The notes under the pieces: generated by a model
The model's database searches: none
What the model saw: only the letters and a program-made list of their open reading frames with translations
Told to the model about the DNA's origin: nothing
Shown: positions 35,566 to 44,786 of the stretch, piece by piece
Layout: the number at the start of each line of letters is the position of its first letter
Position numbering within the stretch: position 1 is the first letter of the stretch
Assembly: GCF_000808575.1 (NCBI RefSeq)
Contig: NZ_JWLW01000015.1
Span: forward strand, 62,001-126,000
Reading direction: 5' to 3'
DNA: 64,000 nt
From: Alteromonas marina
GTDB lineage: Bacteria; Pseudomonadota; Gammaproteobacteria; Enterobacterales; Alteromonadaceae
Program-made: the position numbers and the translations under genes

Positions 35566-35886
35566 TTATTGGTCGTGCTTGCTACCACCTAGGCAGTTTG
35601 GCGATACCATAGATTGCCCACCTCGAGCTTCCCACTCTGCAGGCGTATACGTGTGAAGTGCCAACGCATGAACAGGCCCCTGCAGTGCTTCAGCCGCAAG
35701 ACCGTTAATTTCTCTGTGTCTCGCTATTAAGCGCTTGCCCTCAAAAGCATCGCTCACTACCGTTACTTTGAAATGACTCTGAGCCCCCTCTGGAACATTG
35801 TGCATAAAACTCTCATCTACAACCTCCAGAAAACTCGGGTTAAGTGCAGCTTCAATCGTAGTTTCCAGAAACGCTTTTACTTGCAT
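35566..35886 (-). CDS. bolA: BolA family protein
   Basis: A 106-aa protein with the BolA fold, including HFKVTVVSDAFEGKRLIARHREI, the conserved helix-turn with His. Family members pair with monothiol glutaredoxins in iron-sulfur handling, and E. coli BolA also affects cell shape in stationary phase. It follows alkB by only 5 bp and is probably translated from the same mRNA. Confidence 0.92.
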   Translation of the reverse strand: MQVKAFLETTIEAALNPSFLEVVDESFMHNVPEGAQSHFKVTVVSDAFEGKRLIARHREINGLAAEALQGPVHALALHTYTPAEWEARGGQSMVSPNCLGGSKHDQ

Positions 35887-35891
35887 TTGGC

Positions 35892-36533
35892 TTACCTTGT
35901 TCTGTGAATAAGATGTCGGAATGTTAGATTAATTCTACCACCGATAGGCTTAGCCGTCTTCGCAATACCATGCACATAATGACTTTGTGTTGTTCCTGCC
36001 ATAATTAATACACTGCCGTGCTCAAGCACCTGTGTATACTTTTCCTTTGTTTCTTTGTGCTTAAAAACAAAGGGCCTTGCTTCACCTAAGGTGACGGATG
36101 CAATAACCGGGTTTATACCCAACTCAGGCTCATCATCTGAATGAAAGCTCATGCTATCTTGTCCGTCACGATACCAATTCGCTAACACACTGTTGAACTT
36201 TGTATTTTGGGTTGCAGCACATAACGCTTCACAACAATCCTTAATGCTTAAAAGGCTGTTCGTCCACGGATTTGGCGACATGGTTAAATTCGAATAGGTA
36301 TAGGTACAATCGTCATCGCCGTGCCAGCTCTGAAGGCGGGGAATTTTTACCGGCTTGCCAAACAATCTGATCGAGTCCTGACGCCAGGGTAACTCGGCCT
36401 TCAGTAACTCAAAAAAAGTATCTGCATCATTTTTTGATAGCGCCTGTGGAAAATAAGTGACATCGCCCTCTGACAGCGGCAGCTTATGAGATGAGCTATT
36501 GTTTTCTGACGTCTCGAAAAGAGAAAACTGCAT
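35892..36533 (-). CDS. alkB: AlkB-like 2-oxoglutarate/Fe(II) dioxygenase
   Basis: A 213-aa member of the AlkB family, which removes alkyl groups from DNA or RNA bases oxidatively. The iron ligands are visible as HSDDE (HxD) and the His of SHYVHGI; the 2-oxoglutarate-binding Arg pair is in GGRINLTFRHL. IPRLQSWHGDDDCTYTYS and ANWYRDGQDSMSFHSD are typical of the AlkB/ALKBH2-3-like branch, so the symbol is used in the broad sense. It heads the group with bolA. Confidence 0.88.
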   Translation of the reverse strand: MQFSLFETSENNSSSHKLPLSEGDVTYFPQALSKNDADTFFELLKAELPWRQDSIRLFGKPVKIPRLQSWHGDDDCTYTYSNLTMSPNPWTNSLLSIKDCCEALCAATQNTKFNSVLANWYRDGQDSMSFHSDDEPELGINPVIASVTLGEARPFVFKHKETKEKYTQVLEHGSVLIMAGTTQSHYVHGIAKTAKPIGGRINLTFRHLIHRTR

Positions 36534-36850
36534 GCGTAACTATGATATTTCCGGTGATTTTAAATTTTGGCTATGGGCACTTGATCTCAAAAGTGCTTAA
36601 ACACACCTTTGAAGTTCCCCCAATTACACCTTAATTACGCATGCATTGCTAATGTGGATTTTTCTGCGAGATTTAAAAGTGATTCTGCAACCAGTACATT
36701 GTTACCAACAAAAGTGCACTGCATAAGAATAACACGTTAATGGCTAGAGCCGCGTAGCTGATATGATAAGATAGGCAACGCGAACACAAACCAACTAGGC
36801 ATTCCCAACAGTATGTGAATGCTTTGAGCCTTCTCAGAAAACAGACTCCA
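36534..36850. other. Divergent intergenic region alkB/rlmG
   Basis: About 317 bp holding the promoters for both directions. No small gene or structured RNA was recognised. Confidence 0.45.
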
Positions 36851-38083
36851 ATGAATACAGAATTTATTTTTGCCGACCGACAATTCTCGCTTATTCGCTA
36901 CCCTGAAAAGCACCAACACATAAGCCTTCAAGCATGGGATAGCGCTGATGAACTCGTTATTGAGCACATTGAGAGCTTATTAAGTGAAGCGTCGCTTTCA
37001 ATTGGCAGCGGTGAAAATGATGGCTCAATGATCATTTTTAACGACGATTTCGGCGCGTTAGGTTGTTGGTTTTCGCATTTATCGCCTTACTGGGTATCTG
37101 ATTCCTACATATCTTTGCGATCACTGTCTGAGAATTTAAAAGCCAATCATTTACTGAGTAATGCAGAAACGAGCAGTAAAAACGGTCTGCTAACCGCGCC
37201 GCTGAAAACCTTGACTAGCGTGCAAAGCTTAACGTTTAAGCCAGAAAAGGCGCCGAGTCTTGTTGTGCTGAAGGTCCCCCGCGCCCTTGCACTTCTTGAA
37301 CAGCAGCTTATTGATTTACAAAAATATATAACACCTGACACGCGTGTTATCGCAACCGGTAAAGTAAAGACCATCACAAAATCCGTACTCAACCTTTTTG
37401 AACAATACATTGGCCCCACCACCACGTCCCTTGCCAAGAAGAAATCGCGGCTTGTGTTCGCTTCGCCTCGTGAGTCAATAAAACTATCTGACTCGCCCTA
37501 TCCGACGCGCTGGCAGTGTAAAAGTACGATGGGAACGGCGTTAACTATAGACAATCTGGCGAATACATTTTCCCGACAGTCGTTAGATATAGGCGCACGC
37601 ATTATGCTTGAACATATGACGGTGAGCGCCAATGATGTGGTGGTCGATTTAGGCTGCGGCAACGGAGTACTGGGGGTTAATGCCCTTTCTCTTGCCCCTG
37701 ATGCCAAAGTAATATTTGTGGATGAGTCATATATGGCATTAGAAAGTGCCAGACTCAATGTGCTCAACAACTTCCCGGATAAAATTGATCAATGTGAGTT
37801 TGTTGCAAGTAATTGCCTTGAAACATTAATCAATAGAGAGAATAAACCTGCCGTTACCAAAATTTTGTGTAACCCACCGTTTCATCAACAAAACGCAATT
37901 ACCGACCATATCGCATGGCAAATGTTTACAGATTCTCGTGAACTGCTTATCAAAAGCGGTCACTTGGTGGTAGTTGGTAATCGACACCTCGACTATCACA
38001 TTAAACTTAAAAAGTTGTTTGGTGGCGCTAAGGTACTTGCGAGTGATAAAAAGTTCGTTATCTTAGGCACTGCAAAACGCTAA
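36851..38083 (+). CDS. rlmG: 23S rRNA (guanine-N2) methyltransferase RlmG
   Basis: A 410-aa protein with two tandem methyltransferase-like halves, as in RlmG, which modifies G1835 of 23S rRNA (E. coli numbering). The C-terminal, active half has the SAM motif VVDLGCGNGVLGVNAL and the catalytic NPPFHQ. The N-terminus (QFSLIRYPEKHQHISLQAWDSADE) matches the usual start of the family, supporting ATG 36851 over the in-frame GTG at 36815. Slightly longer than the E. coli protein (378 aa). Confidence 0.92.
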   Translation: MNTEFIFADRQFSLIRYPEKHQHISLQAWDSADELVIEHIESLLSEASLSIGSGENDGSMIIFNDDFGALGCWFSHLSPYWVSDSYISLRSLSENLKANHLLSNAETSSKNGLLTAPLKTLTSVQSLTFKPEKAPSLVVLKVPRALALLEQQLIDLQKYITPDTRVIATGKVKTITKSVLNLFEQYIGPTTTSLAKKKSRLVFASPRESIKLSDSPYPTRWQCKSTMGTALTIDNLANTFSRQSLDIGARIMLEHMTVSANDVVVDLGCGNGVLGVNALSLAPDAKVIFVDESYMALESARLNVLNNFPDKIDQCEFVASNCLETLINRENKPAVTKILCNPPFHQQNAITDHIAWQMFTDSRELLIKSGHLVVVGNRHLDYHIKLKKLFGGAKVLASDKKFVILGTAKR

Positions 38084-38132
38084 GCGATTAAAAAACGTGC
38101 GCGAATTAAGGAATACAATCAAAGGCATTTTT

Positions 38133-38741
38133 ATGAAGAAAATACTTTTATCACTGCTAACCGCCATCATGCTAATTGGCAGCAGTTCACCCGTTATGGC
38201 CAAGAAAGACGATGGGTCTCAGGTTCAGCCTGATAACTATTACCCTCGGGTGAAAATAGAAACCACCATGGGCGATATTGTGGTTGAACTGGACAGAAGA
38301 CGTGCGCCTATTACCGTAAATAACTTTCTTCGTTATGTTGATAAGCGCGCCTACGAAGACACCATTTTTCACCGCATCGTGCCTGGTTTTGTTGTGCAAG
38401 GTGGCGGTTATACCGCAGACTTCAACGGCAAGTCGAACTTTCCAGATATCTTCAATGAGTCTGGTAACGGTTTGACCAACGACCTGCACACCATTGCAAT
38501 GGCAAGACAAAGCGACCCGCATACCGCAAACCGACAATTTTTCTTCAACGTGAATGACAACAGCAGCTTAAACCCAGGAAGAGATTGGGGCTACGCGGTT
38601 TTTGGCGTGATTGTAGAAGGCGAAGATATTGTTGATGCCATGTCGGAAGTAGAAACTGAATATTCGATTCGCCTTAACGCGAATAACGTACCCATTGAGC
38701 CCATCATTATTAAAAAGATGACCGTGTTACCGCCCTTATAG
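38133..38741 (+). CDS. Exported cyclophilin-type peptidyl-prolyl isomerase
   Basis: A 202-aa protein with a signal peptide (MKKILLSLLTAIMLIGSSS to VMAKK), so periplasmic. The cyclophilin core is complete: FHRIVPGFVVQGGG (catalytic Arg), MARQSDPHTANRQFFFN and FGVIVEGEDIVD. PpiA-like in layout. AAAGG lies 7 bases before the ATG at 38133, which is why this start is preferred to the longer frame. It follows rlmG by about 50 bp and may be co-transcribed. Confidence 0.9.
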   Translation: MKKILLSLLTAIMLIGSSSPVMAKKDDGSQVQPDNYYPRVKIETTMGDIVVELDRRRAPITVNNFLRYVDKRAYEDTIFHRIVPGFVVQGGGYTADFNGKSNFPDIFNESGNGLTNDLHTIAMARQSDPHTANRQFFFNVNDNSSLNPGRDWGYAVFGVIVEGEDIVDAMSEVETEYSIRLNANNVPIEPIIIKKMTVLPPL

Positions 38742-38778
38742 CGATTAACAGATACAAGCAGCCATAAAGAGCAATGCT

Positions 38779-39297
38779 TTATGGCTGTAATTCCAACCTG
38801 AACAAATGCTGTTTTGGGAAGGTTTTGTCGAAGTAAAAGCCCTGCTTGTTAAATCCTAAGCGCTGTAAAAGCTTCTGCGACGCCATATTTTCTGGGTGCG
38901 TCATGGCTGTTAAAAAACGATAGCCCTTAGACGCAGACCACGCAATAACACACTGACATGCCTCGTAACATATACCCTTACCTCTTGCTTCAGGCAGCAT
39001 GGCAAAGCCTAAATCTGGACATTCAAATGCAAAGCGATTGAAGAGACCACAAACCCCTAACGGTTGTTTGGTTTCGGTTAATTCAACAGCAAGCAGGCCA
39101 TACCCCCACTCTTCGCGCTGCGCATTCGTTTTGCCAATGTAATCACACGCATCGTCCACTGTATTAACGTTCTTACTTCCAATGAATTTTAGCCATAGCG
39201 GGTCCTGCTGCAGAGCGAGCACCCAATGTTTATCATTATAAGTCAGTGGCCGTAGCGTTATTTTATCGTTTGTAAAAATAGCGGTGTTTGTGTTCAC
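38779..39297 (-). CDS. GNAT acetyltransferase, RimJ/RimL-like
   Basis: A 172-aa N-acetyltransferase: ITLRPLTYNDKHWVLALQQDPLWLKFIG is the usual RimL-type opening, LGFAMLPEARGKGICYEA holds the acetyl-CoA loop, and HPENMASQKLLQRLGF is the conserved Asn helix. The GTG at 39297 has AAAAGGAC just upstream and avoids overlap with the neighbouring gene; the longer ATG frame begins with a run unlike the family. The acceptor substrate is unknown. Confidence 0.85.
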   Translation of the reverse strand: MNTNTAIFTNDKITLRPLTYNDKHWVLALQQDPLWLKFIGSKNVNTVDDACDYIGKTNAQREEWGYGLLAVELTETKQPLGVCGLFNRFAFECPDLGFAMLPEARGKGICYEACQCVIAWSASKGYRFLTAMTHPENMASQKLLQRLGFNKQGFYFDKTFPKQHLFRLELQP

Positions 39298-39383
39298 ACT
39301 AGTCCTTTTGGCAAAGTTTTTATGACGCGCATGTAGTGCTAGTTTTCTACCTCTGCAGGCTAATATATAGCTAGAAGTAAGAC

Positions 39384-40013
39384 TTAAGGCAAACAATATT
39401 CCTTTGATAGAAGCCTGTCTATGTGCTCAAGGTGATCTGGGTTCACCGCTGCCGCGCGAGGGTATTTTGGGTCCGCTCTGTCATTTACTCTTGGGTGCTC
39501 CCACAACGATGTATGGACGATAAACCGCTCGGCTTCCTCTGCACCACCGTGCTCTAAGCATCCACTCAAGCATGTATCTACGTACGTTTGATGTACAGGA
39601 TAGGCGTCATTTGCCTGTGCACAATCGAGTGTTTCGCAAATCCAAAAGGTAAATTGTGCAAGCACATCGTCTAGAGACTCAGACCCCTTGTGTTGATGAA
39701 AATTGAGTGCTTTAGCGCTTACTTCGACAAACCGATAGTCTTTTTCTCTCTCCTGTAAGGCAGGGTTAATTTGTGTTGGGATAAGTTGGGCGTTTAATTT
39801 GCTATGCGCATTGACCACGGCGCCAACGTAGGTCTGTTTTTCATGAAGACTACGCGTCACCCATGCCCTTTCGAAGCCAAAAACCGTCACAGGGAGCCCT
39901 TGTGTAAAAATGTTGGAGTAGCGCTCTCGGCTGTTTTTGCTTAGTAAGCTTCCATAACCTAACACCATGTGTTTTTCGGTTTGCGCGCTTAACCAATTCG
40001 CTAATTCATTCAT
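39384..40013 (-). CDS. Gamma-glutamylcyclotransferase-like fold protein
   Basis: A 209-aa protein with VLGYGSLLSKNSRERY near the start, matching the YGSxL substrate-binding loop of the GGCT-like fold, and VFGFERAWV typical of the next strand. The catalytic Glu of the family is not obvious to me, so enzymatic activity is uncertain. AGAGGTG lies 5 bases before the ATG at 40013. It precedes the GNAT gene on the same strand by 86 bp. Confidence 0.7.
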   Translation of the reverse strand: MNELANWLSAQTEKHMVLGYGSLLSKNSRERYSNIFTQGLPVTVFGFERAWVTRSLHEKQTYVGAVVNAHSKLNAQLIPTQINPALQEREKDYRFVEVSAKALNFHQHKGSESLDDVLAQFTFWICETLDCAQANDAYPVHQTYVDTCLSGCLEHGGAEEAERFIVHTSLWEHPRVNDRADPKYPRAAAVNPDHLEHIDRLLSKEYCLP

Positions 40014-40117
40014 TTTCACCTCTACTTCATAACTACTCGACATATATCATCTTAAGCATGTTTATCTTTGCAGTTTATTTGACTGGAAAAAAATCGTACT
40101 GACCACTTTCCCCTAGT

Positions 40118-40159
40118 ATAAAAAAAGGCGATGTACTGAGAGCCCCAATACATCGCCTT
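40118..40159 (-). terminator. Terminator of the His-rich TonB receptor gene
   Basis: On the minus strand AAGGCGATGTA (40159-40149) pairs with TACATCGCCTT (40135-40125), followed by a U-run. Confidence 0.9.
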
Positions 40160-40183
40160 GTATACCGCAGTGGAGTTGTTTAA

Positions 40184-42679
40184 TTAAAACAACGCTCTCA
40201 CACCCATAGTAAAGTTTCTACCTGGGAGCGGTGCTTGGTCTTTTAAGAAAGATGTATGAACACGAGCTTCCTCATCAGTAAGGTTTTCACCACGGGCAAA
40301 CACTACCCAATCAATGCCCTGTGTGCCAAACTCATACTGCACGCTTGCGTTAACCAAGGTGTAGCCGTCGGTTGCAGTCTCAAATGACGCAACGTCGTTT
40401 TGGTCGTCATACCATGTAAAGCCTACGTCAGCACTTAAACCGTTGTTCACGTAGCTTAATTCACTACCAAAGCGCATAGGCGGCGTACGCGGAAGATTAT
40501 CATCTTCTATCTCTGCACGAATATAGTCACCAAATACGGTTAAGCGTAGCGTGTCTGTTAAATCAACGTAAGTTTCTGCTTCGAAGCCCCAAATGTCGGC
40601 GTCAGCTTGTTGGAAGTAATAGATAGGCAAGCCGTCTTCATCGCCGTGCTCGTCGTGTTCGTGTTCTTCGTGCTCGCCTTCTAGCTCTTCTTCCTCATGC
40701 TCGCCGTGCTCTTCATGCTCACTAAGTGCAATTAAACCCGTGCTTGTTTGGAAGATATAGTCATCTGCCTGATTGTAGAAGAAGGACGCACTGTAGCCCC
40801 AGCTTCCGGTAAACTTACGGAAAGTAATATCCAAGTTGGTGCTAACTTCCTCGTTAACACTTCTTAAGTCTTCTTCAATATGGCCTTCCTCGTCCATATC
40901 AAATACTAGACCTACTTCGTAGCTTTGGGTTGCTAAGTGCTGGCCTGCAGAAAAGAGTTCTTGCTGGCTAGGCGCGCGTTCGCTGCGTGATAAAGTCACT
41001 GCAATAGAGTGGCCTTCCTGGTATTCCCAGTTAGCGCCCGCTGAAAGCGACAGGCTGGTGAAGTCATAATCAGGGAAGTTGAAAGCAACAGCGTGCTCTT
41101 CATGTTCTTCACCCTCATGCTCTTCATCGTGCTCTTCGCCTTCGTGTTCTTCGCCTTCATGATCTTCATGTAAAACGTTAAGTTCCACTTCGCTGGCATC
41201 AGCGTCTAATGTCGTTCGCTCTAGTCGGCCGCCAAGCTCAAAGGTTACATCCCCTACCTTCTTTTGTTCTATAAGATAAAGTGCGTAGCTTGATGTGGTA
41301 TTAGCGGGGGTAAAGGCTTCTTCGCCTACGGCATTGTAATCGCTATGATTAAACTGTAGCCCGAATACGCCGTGCCAGCCGTTCACTTCTTCGTGATAAG
41401 CAGACAGGCGAATGTCGCTCGATTCATTTGTGAATACAGTGCCTGGCTCACCGTCTTCAATCTCAGCATGCTCGTAATCAGTGTAAGCTGCCGCAAATTT
41501 AAGGTTAGTTAGCCCTTCAAACGGTGAATGCCATTCACCGGCTGCTTGATAGCGAGTCATATCTACATCAAGTAGCACACCCTCTTCGCCATGGTCGTGT
41601 TCTTCGTGCTCTTCATCCTCATGCTCTTCGTCATGTTCATCATGCTCTTCTTCACCGTGAGCATGGCTGTGGCCTGGCACCCCATATTCGTTGTCTAACT
41701 TCTCAACCGCGAAACCGAAGTAGCCTTCTTCGGCTACGTAAGATAAACCTGCGACGACGTTGCGGGTCTCCATGGCACTGCTTTCTAATTCACCGTTTGG
41801 CTCATCTTCATCGGGGTCGATAGATGCGAAGCCTGGGATGTCAGCATTGTCTGTGTCGCGATAAAAGCCATCTACATGCCATACGATATTACCGCTTCCG
41901 CCAGTTACATCAGCACGGGTATAAGAACCATCATTTACTGTGCTGTAGCTGGTCTCGGCTTCGCCTTCTACGCCGTCTATCTGATACTGAGGAATACGTT
42001 TGTCAACCACGTTCACCACGCCACCAATAGCGCCACTGCCGTATTGAAGCGTCGCAGGACCGCGAAGCACTTCCACCTGGGTTGCGCTAGAAAGCGTAGC
42101 CGCTACGTTGTGGTCTGGGCCAACGCGAGATACGTCAGAAACATCCAAACCGTTTTGAACAATCTTGACACGCGGGCCATCGTTACCGCGAATAACTGGG
42201 CTGCTTGAAACCGGGCCAAAATAAGTGCTGTGCACACCAGGCGCGTTTTTTAGGGTTTCCCCTAAGGTTGGTGCTTCTATTTTACGTAATTTTTCAGCAC
42301 CAATTACGGTCACTGGCGTAACAGATTCCAGTACTGATGATTGAAGCGCATTGGCGGTAACCACGATATTTTCGACGGATGCAGGCTTTAAAACGAAGTC
42401 TACATTTTGATCCGTATTTACGTCGCCTAAGTCGTTATCACCATGGATGTAGTTTGAAGAATAAACATGTAAATGAATATGTGGCTGCTTAACATCGTCA
42501 AAACGGTAAACACCATTTACATCGGTGTATGCTACACGGCGGCTGCCTTCAATTTTTACTTCAGCCCCTGCGACAGGTTGCCCTGCCGTGTCGGTGACTT
42601 TTCCCGTTACTGTGGTGGCATACACAGGCGCACTTAACAGCCCTGCTATGGACAAACTTAGCAGCGAACGCATTTTCAT
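40184..42679 (-). CDS. TonB-dependent receptor with His/Glu-rich tracts, ZnuD-like
   Basis: An 831-aa outer-membrane receptor. After the signal peptide come a carboxypeptidase-regulatory-like domain (TVTGKVTDTAGQPVAGAEVKI), a TonB box (ENIVVTA), a plug (GNDGPRVKIVQNGLDVSDVS, RGPATLQYGSGAIGG) and a barrel ending in RALF. Three long tracts of His, Glu and Asp interrupt predicted loops at about residues 336-368, 505-531 and 655-680. Such tracts are typical of zinc receptors of the ZnuD type. AGAGG lies before the ATG, and two copies of GATGTTATAACATT sit just upstream, resembling Zur sites. Zinc import under zinc limitation is inferred. Copper or nickel cannot be excluded. Confidence 0.85.
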   Translation of the reverse strand: MKMRSLLSLSIAGLLSAPVYATTVTGKVTDTAGQPVAGAEVKIEGSRRVAYTDVNGVYRFDDVKQPHIHLHVYSSNYIHGDNDLGDVNTDQNVDFVLKPASVENIVVTANALQSSVLESVTPVTVIGAEKLRKIEAPTLGETLKNAPGVHSTYFGPVSSSPVIRGNDGPRVKIVQNGLDVSDVSRVGPDHNVAATLSSATQVEVLRGPATLQYGSGAIGGVVNVVDKRIPQYQIDGVEGEAETSYSTVNDGSYTRADVTGGSGNIVWHVDGFYRDTDNADIPGFASIDPDEDEPNGELESSAMETRNVVAGLSYVAEEGYFGFAVEKLDNEYGVPGHSHAHGEEEHDEHDEEHEDEEHEEHDHGEEGVLLDVDMTRYQAAGEWHSPFEGLTNLKFAAAYTDYEHAEIEDGEPGTVFTNESSDIRLSAYHEEVNGWHGVFGLQFNHSDYNAVGEEAFTPANTTSSYALYLIEQKKVGDVTFELGGRLERTTLDADASEVELNVLHEDHEGEEHEGEEHDEEHEGEEHEEHAVAFNFPDYDFTSLSLSAGANWEYQEGHSIAVTLSRSERAPSQQELFSAGQHLATQSYEVGLVFDMDEEGHIEEDLRSVNEEVSTNLDITFRKFTGSWGYSASFFYNQADDYIFQTSTGLIALSEHEEHGEHEEEELEGEHEEHEHDEHGDEDGLPIYYFQQADADIWGFEAETYVDLTDTLRLTVFGDYIRAEIEDDNLPRTPPMRFGSELSYVNNGLSADVGFTWYDDQNDVASFETATDGYTLVNASVQYEFGTQGIDWVVFARGENLTDEEARVHTSFLKDQAPLPGRNFTMGVRALF

Positions 42680-42693
42680 GGTATTCCTCTGAG

Positions 42694-42728
42694 GATGTTA
42701 TAACATTATTTAGTGATGTTATAACATT
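42694..42728 (-). promoter_or_regulatory. Tandem Zur-like operator
   Basis: GATGTTATAACATT occurs at 42694-42707 and again at 42715-42728, 21 bp (two helical turns) apart, 15-49 bp before the receptor start. It resembles the gammaproteobacterial Zur box, though the centre differs by missing spacer bases. Confidence 0.6.
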
Positions 42729-42858
42729 CTTCAGCATTGACCTGCTCATGTCAACAGCAGGTCAACGTAACTTACCCGTTATCTAACGTTATTTAATGCT
42801 TTGTGACTATTTAAGTGCAAAGTCAGCACTTTTCTAACCCATAAGTAATAAAAAGGCT

Positions 42859-43827
42859 TTAAGCTCTGCTTACCGTGAAGTTGATCACCTCTTGTATGTG
42901 CGACGCATTGGTTTTTAGCATAAGCAATCGGTCGATACCCAGCGCCACACCTGAACACGGTGGCAATCCGGCATCAAGCGCGCTTAGAAAGTTTTCATCA
43001 ATGGGCTTTGCAGGTAAACCCGTTTCTTTGCGTTTCTCGTTATCAGTTTCAAAGCGCTCACGCTGCTCTTTTGCCGCACTTAACTCATGGAAACCGTTAG
43101 CAAGTTCAGCGCCTTGGTAATACACCTCAAAGCGTTCGGCAACCCGTTCATCAGCGGAGCTTAGCTTGGCAAGCGCCGCTTGAGAAGCAGGGAAATCGTA
43201 GATGAAGCACGGTTTTTCGTTACCGATTTTAGGTTCGATTACATAGCTGAATAACAATTGTAACTTGCTGTCATAGCTTAGATTTTGCGGCGCATGAATA
43301 TCTATGTTCTGCTCTTCCATTGCCTTTAGCAAAACGTCGTTATCAGCACTTAATGGGTCAATTTTTAAATAGGTTTGAAAAGCTTGCTGATAGGTCATTT
43401 TATCGGCAGAGGCAGTGTTTAACGTTTCTTGCAGTAAGGCGTCAACCTCGTCCATTAACGCGAAATGATCAAAGCCTAGGCGATACCACTCTAGCATAGT
43501 GAACTCTGGGTTATGCCAACGCCCTTCTCCTTCGTGGCGAAACGCTTTACATACTTGATAAATACTCCCGCTGTCAGCACATAATAAACGCTTCATGGCA
43601 TATTCAGGGGAAGTTTGAAGATACAGCGTCGTAGGCTTACCCGATGAGGCACAGTTGAATTGCGTGTCGAACGCATCTAAATGTTCGTCGGTGACCGTGC
43701 CGTTTGAAAGTAAAGGCGTATCAACCTCTAACACGTTTCTTGCGTAAAAAAACTCACGGATTGTTCTGAGTAATTCTGCTCGCGCAACACGGGCTTCATA
43801 AGTGGTAGTAGGCTGCCAAGATTGCAT
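42859..43827 (-). CDS. epmA: Elongation factor P--beta-lysine ligase EpmA (PoxA/GenX)
   Basis: A 322-aa class II lysyl-tRNA-synthetase paralogue lacking the anticodon-binding domain. It attaches (R)-beta-lysine to EF-P. Motif 2 RHEGEGRWHNPEFTMLEWY and motif 3 GVALGIDRLLML are clear, as are LQTSPEYAMKRLL and FLSALDAGLPP. The start MQSWQPTTTY at 43827 matches the family; the longer frame runs back through an upstream hairpin. Together with efp and epmB it completes the modification pathway. A MITE-like element separates it from efp. Confidence 0.94.
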   Translation of the reverse strand: MQSWQPTTTYEARVARAELLRTIREFFYARNVLEVDTPLLSNGTVTDEHLDAFDTQFNCASSGKPTTLYLQTSPEYAMKRLLCADSGSIYQVCKAFRHEGEGRWHNPEFTMLEWYRLGFDHFALMDEVDALLQETLNTASADKMTYQQAFQTYLKIDPLSADNDVLLKAMEEQNIDIHAPQNLSYDSKLQLLFSYVIEPKIGNEKPCFIYDFPASQAALAKLSSADERVAERFEVYYQGAELANGFHELSAAKEQRERFETDNEKRKETGLPAKPIDENFLSALDAGLPPCSGVALGIDRLLMLKTNASHIQEVINFTVSRA

Positions 43828-43910
43828 GTATTCAAACCTAAGAAGAATAGCTAAAACAAAAAACCGGCACACAAAGGCACCGGCTTTACACGTAAACAGA
43901 ATGCGCTTAA

Positions 43911-44173
43911 TACCAATCCGCATAGATCATTGCCCACTCAGAAGGCGCTGGCAAGCTTCATAGCGAAGCGTGGGAATGCAGGAATGGTTGTTCCCTTTCA
44001 AATTCCCAGAATGAAGCTAGGAAGCTTGCCAGACCTTCCCGAAGGGCGAGTTTAAAATGTCCGTACTCTTTGTTGTGTCACCTTGATGTAGAACCACTAT
44101 ACCTGCGGCAACACGCCGCGATTACGAACATTTTAACTCTCGCTGAGTGGGTAATTATCTATGCGGACTGGTA
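43911..44173. repeat. MITE-like element with 31-bp terminal inverted repeats
   Basis: The left end (43911-43941) and right end (44143-44173) are inverted copies with few mismatches: TACCAATCCGCATAGATCAT against TACCAGTCCGCATAGATAAT. The 263-bp interior has further inverted repeats (GGCAAGCTTC/GAAGCTTGCC) and no ORF. Related ends occur at 2496, 56267 and 57628. It sits 7 bp after the efp stop codon. Confidence 0.75.
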
Positions 44174-44180
44174 TAAGATA

Positions 44181-44750
44181 TTATTTTTGTGCGCGAGACA
44201 CGTATTCGCCAGAGCGCGTATCTACACGGATAACTTCGCCTGTTTGAACGAATAGAGGAACGCGAACAACTGCACCAGTGCTAAGCGTTGCTGGCTTACC
44301 GCCTGTACCCGCTGTATCACCTTTAAGACCAGGATCAGTTTCAGTGATCTCTAGCTCAACAAAGTTTGGTGGCGTAACCGTGATAGGTGAACCGTTCCAC
44401 AATGTAATGGTACAAACGTCGTTTTCTACCAACCACTTTTTATTCTCACCCACTGCTTTTTCGTCTGCAGCGATTTGTTCGAATGTATCGTTGTTCATAA
44501 AGTGGTAGAATTCGCCGTCGGTGTACAAGTAGGCAAGCTCCGTATCCATTACGTCAGCGCCTTCTACTGATTCACCTGAGCGGAAAGTTTTCTCTAAAAC
44601 TTTACCTGAAATAAGCTTGCGGATTTTTACGCGGTTAAACGCTTGGCCCTTACCCGGCTTTACGTATTCGTTTTCTAGAATGTTGCAAGGTTCGCCGTCC
44701 AGCATGATTTTCAGGCCGCCTTTGAACTCGTTAGTGCTGTAATTAGCCAT
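44181..44750 (-). CDS. efp: Elongation factor P
   Basis: A 189-aa translation factor that relieves ribosome stalling at proline runs. The KOW-like N-terminal domain carries the modification loop [11 protein letters not shown] with Lys34 at the position modified by EpmA. Two OB domains follow, ending [12 protein letters not shown]. The start is MANYSTNEF at 44750, as in other EF-P proteins; the upstream frame is noise. It is divergent from epmB, 36 bp away start to start. Confidence 0.96.
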   Translation of the reverse strand: MANYSTNEFKGGLKIMLDGEPCNILENEYVKPGKGQAFNRVKIRKLISGKVLEKTFRSGESVEGADVMDTELAYLYTDGEFYHFMNNDTFEQIAADEKAVGENKKWLVENDVCTITLWNGSPITVTPPNFVELEITETDPGLKGDTAGTGGKPATLSTGAVVRVPLFVQTGEVIRVDTRSGEYVSRAQK

Positions 44751-44786
44751 AATTCCTCTGTCTAAACATAAGGTACAAAAAGTTTC

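Noticed and set aside
40620..41660. CRISPR-like or tandem-repeat array in the TonB receptor gene
   Set aside because: The repeats are irregular codon repeats encoding His/Glu tracts, without uniform repeat and spacer units.
41524..42208. Arg/His-rich ORFs opposite the TonB receptor
   Set aside because: Composition comes from the complement of the His/Glu codon tracts.
43840..43890. Hairpin before epmA as an attenuator
   Set aside because: CCGG arms pair only 4 bp plus an A/T flank with a bulge; too weak to call.
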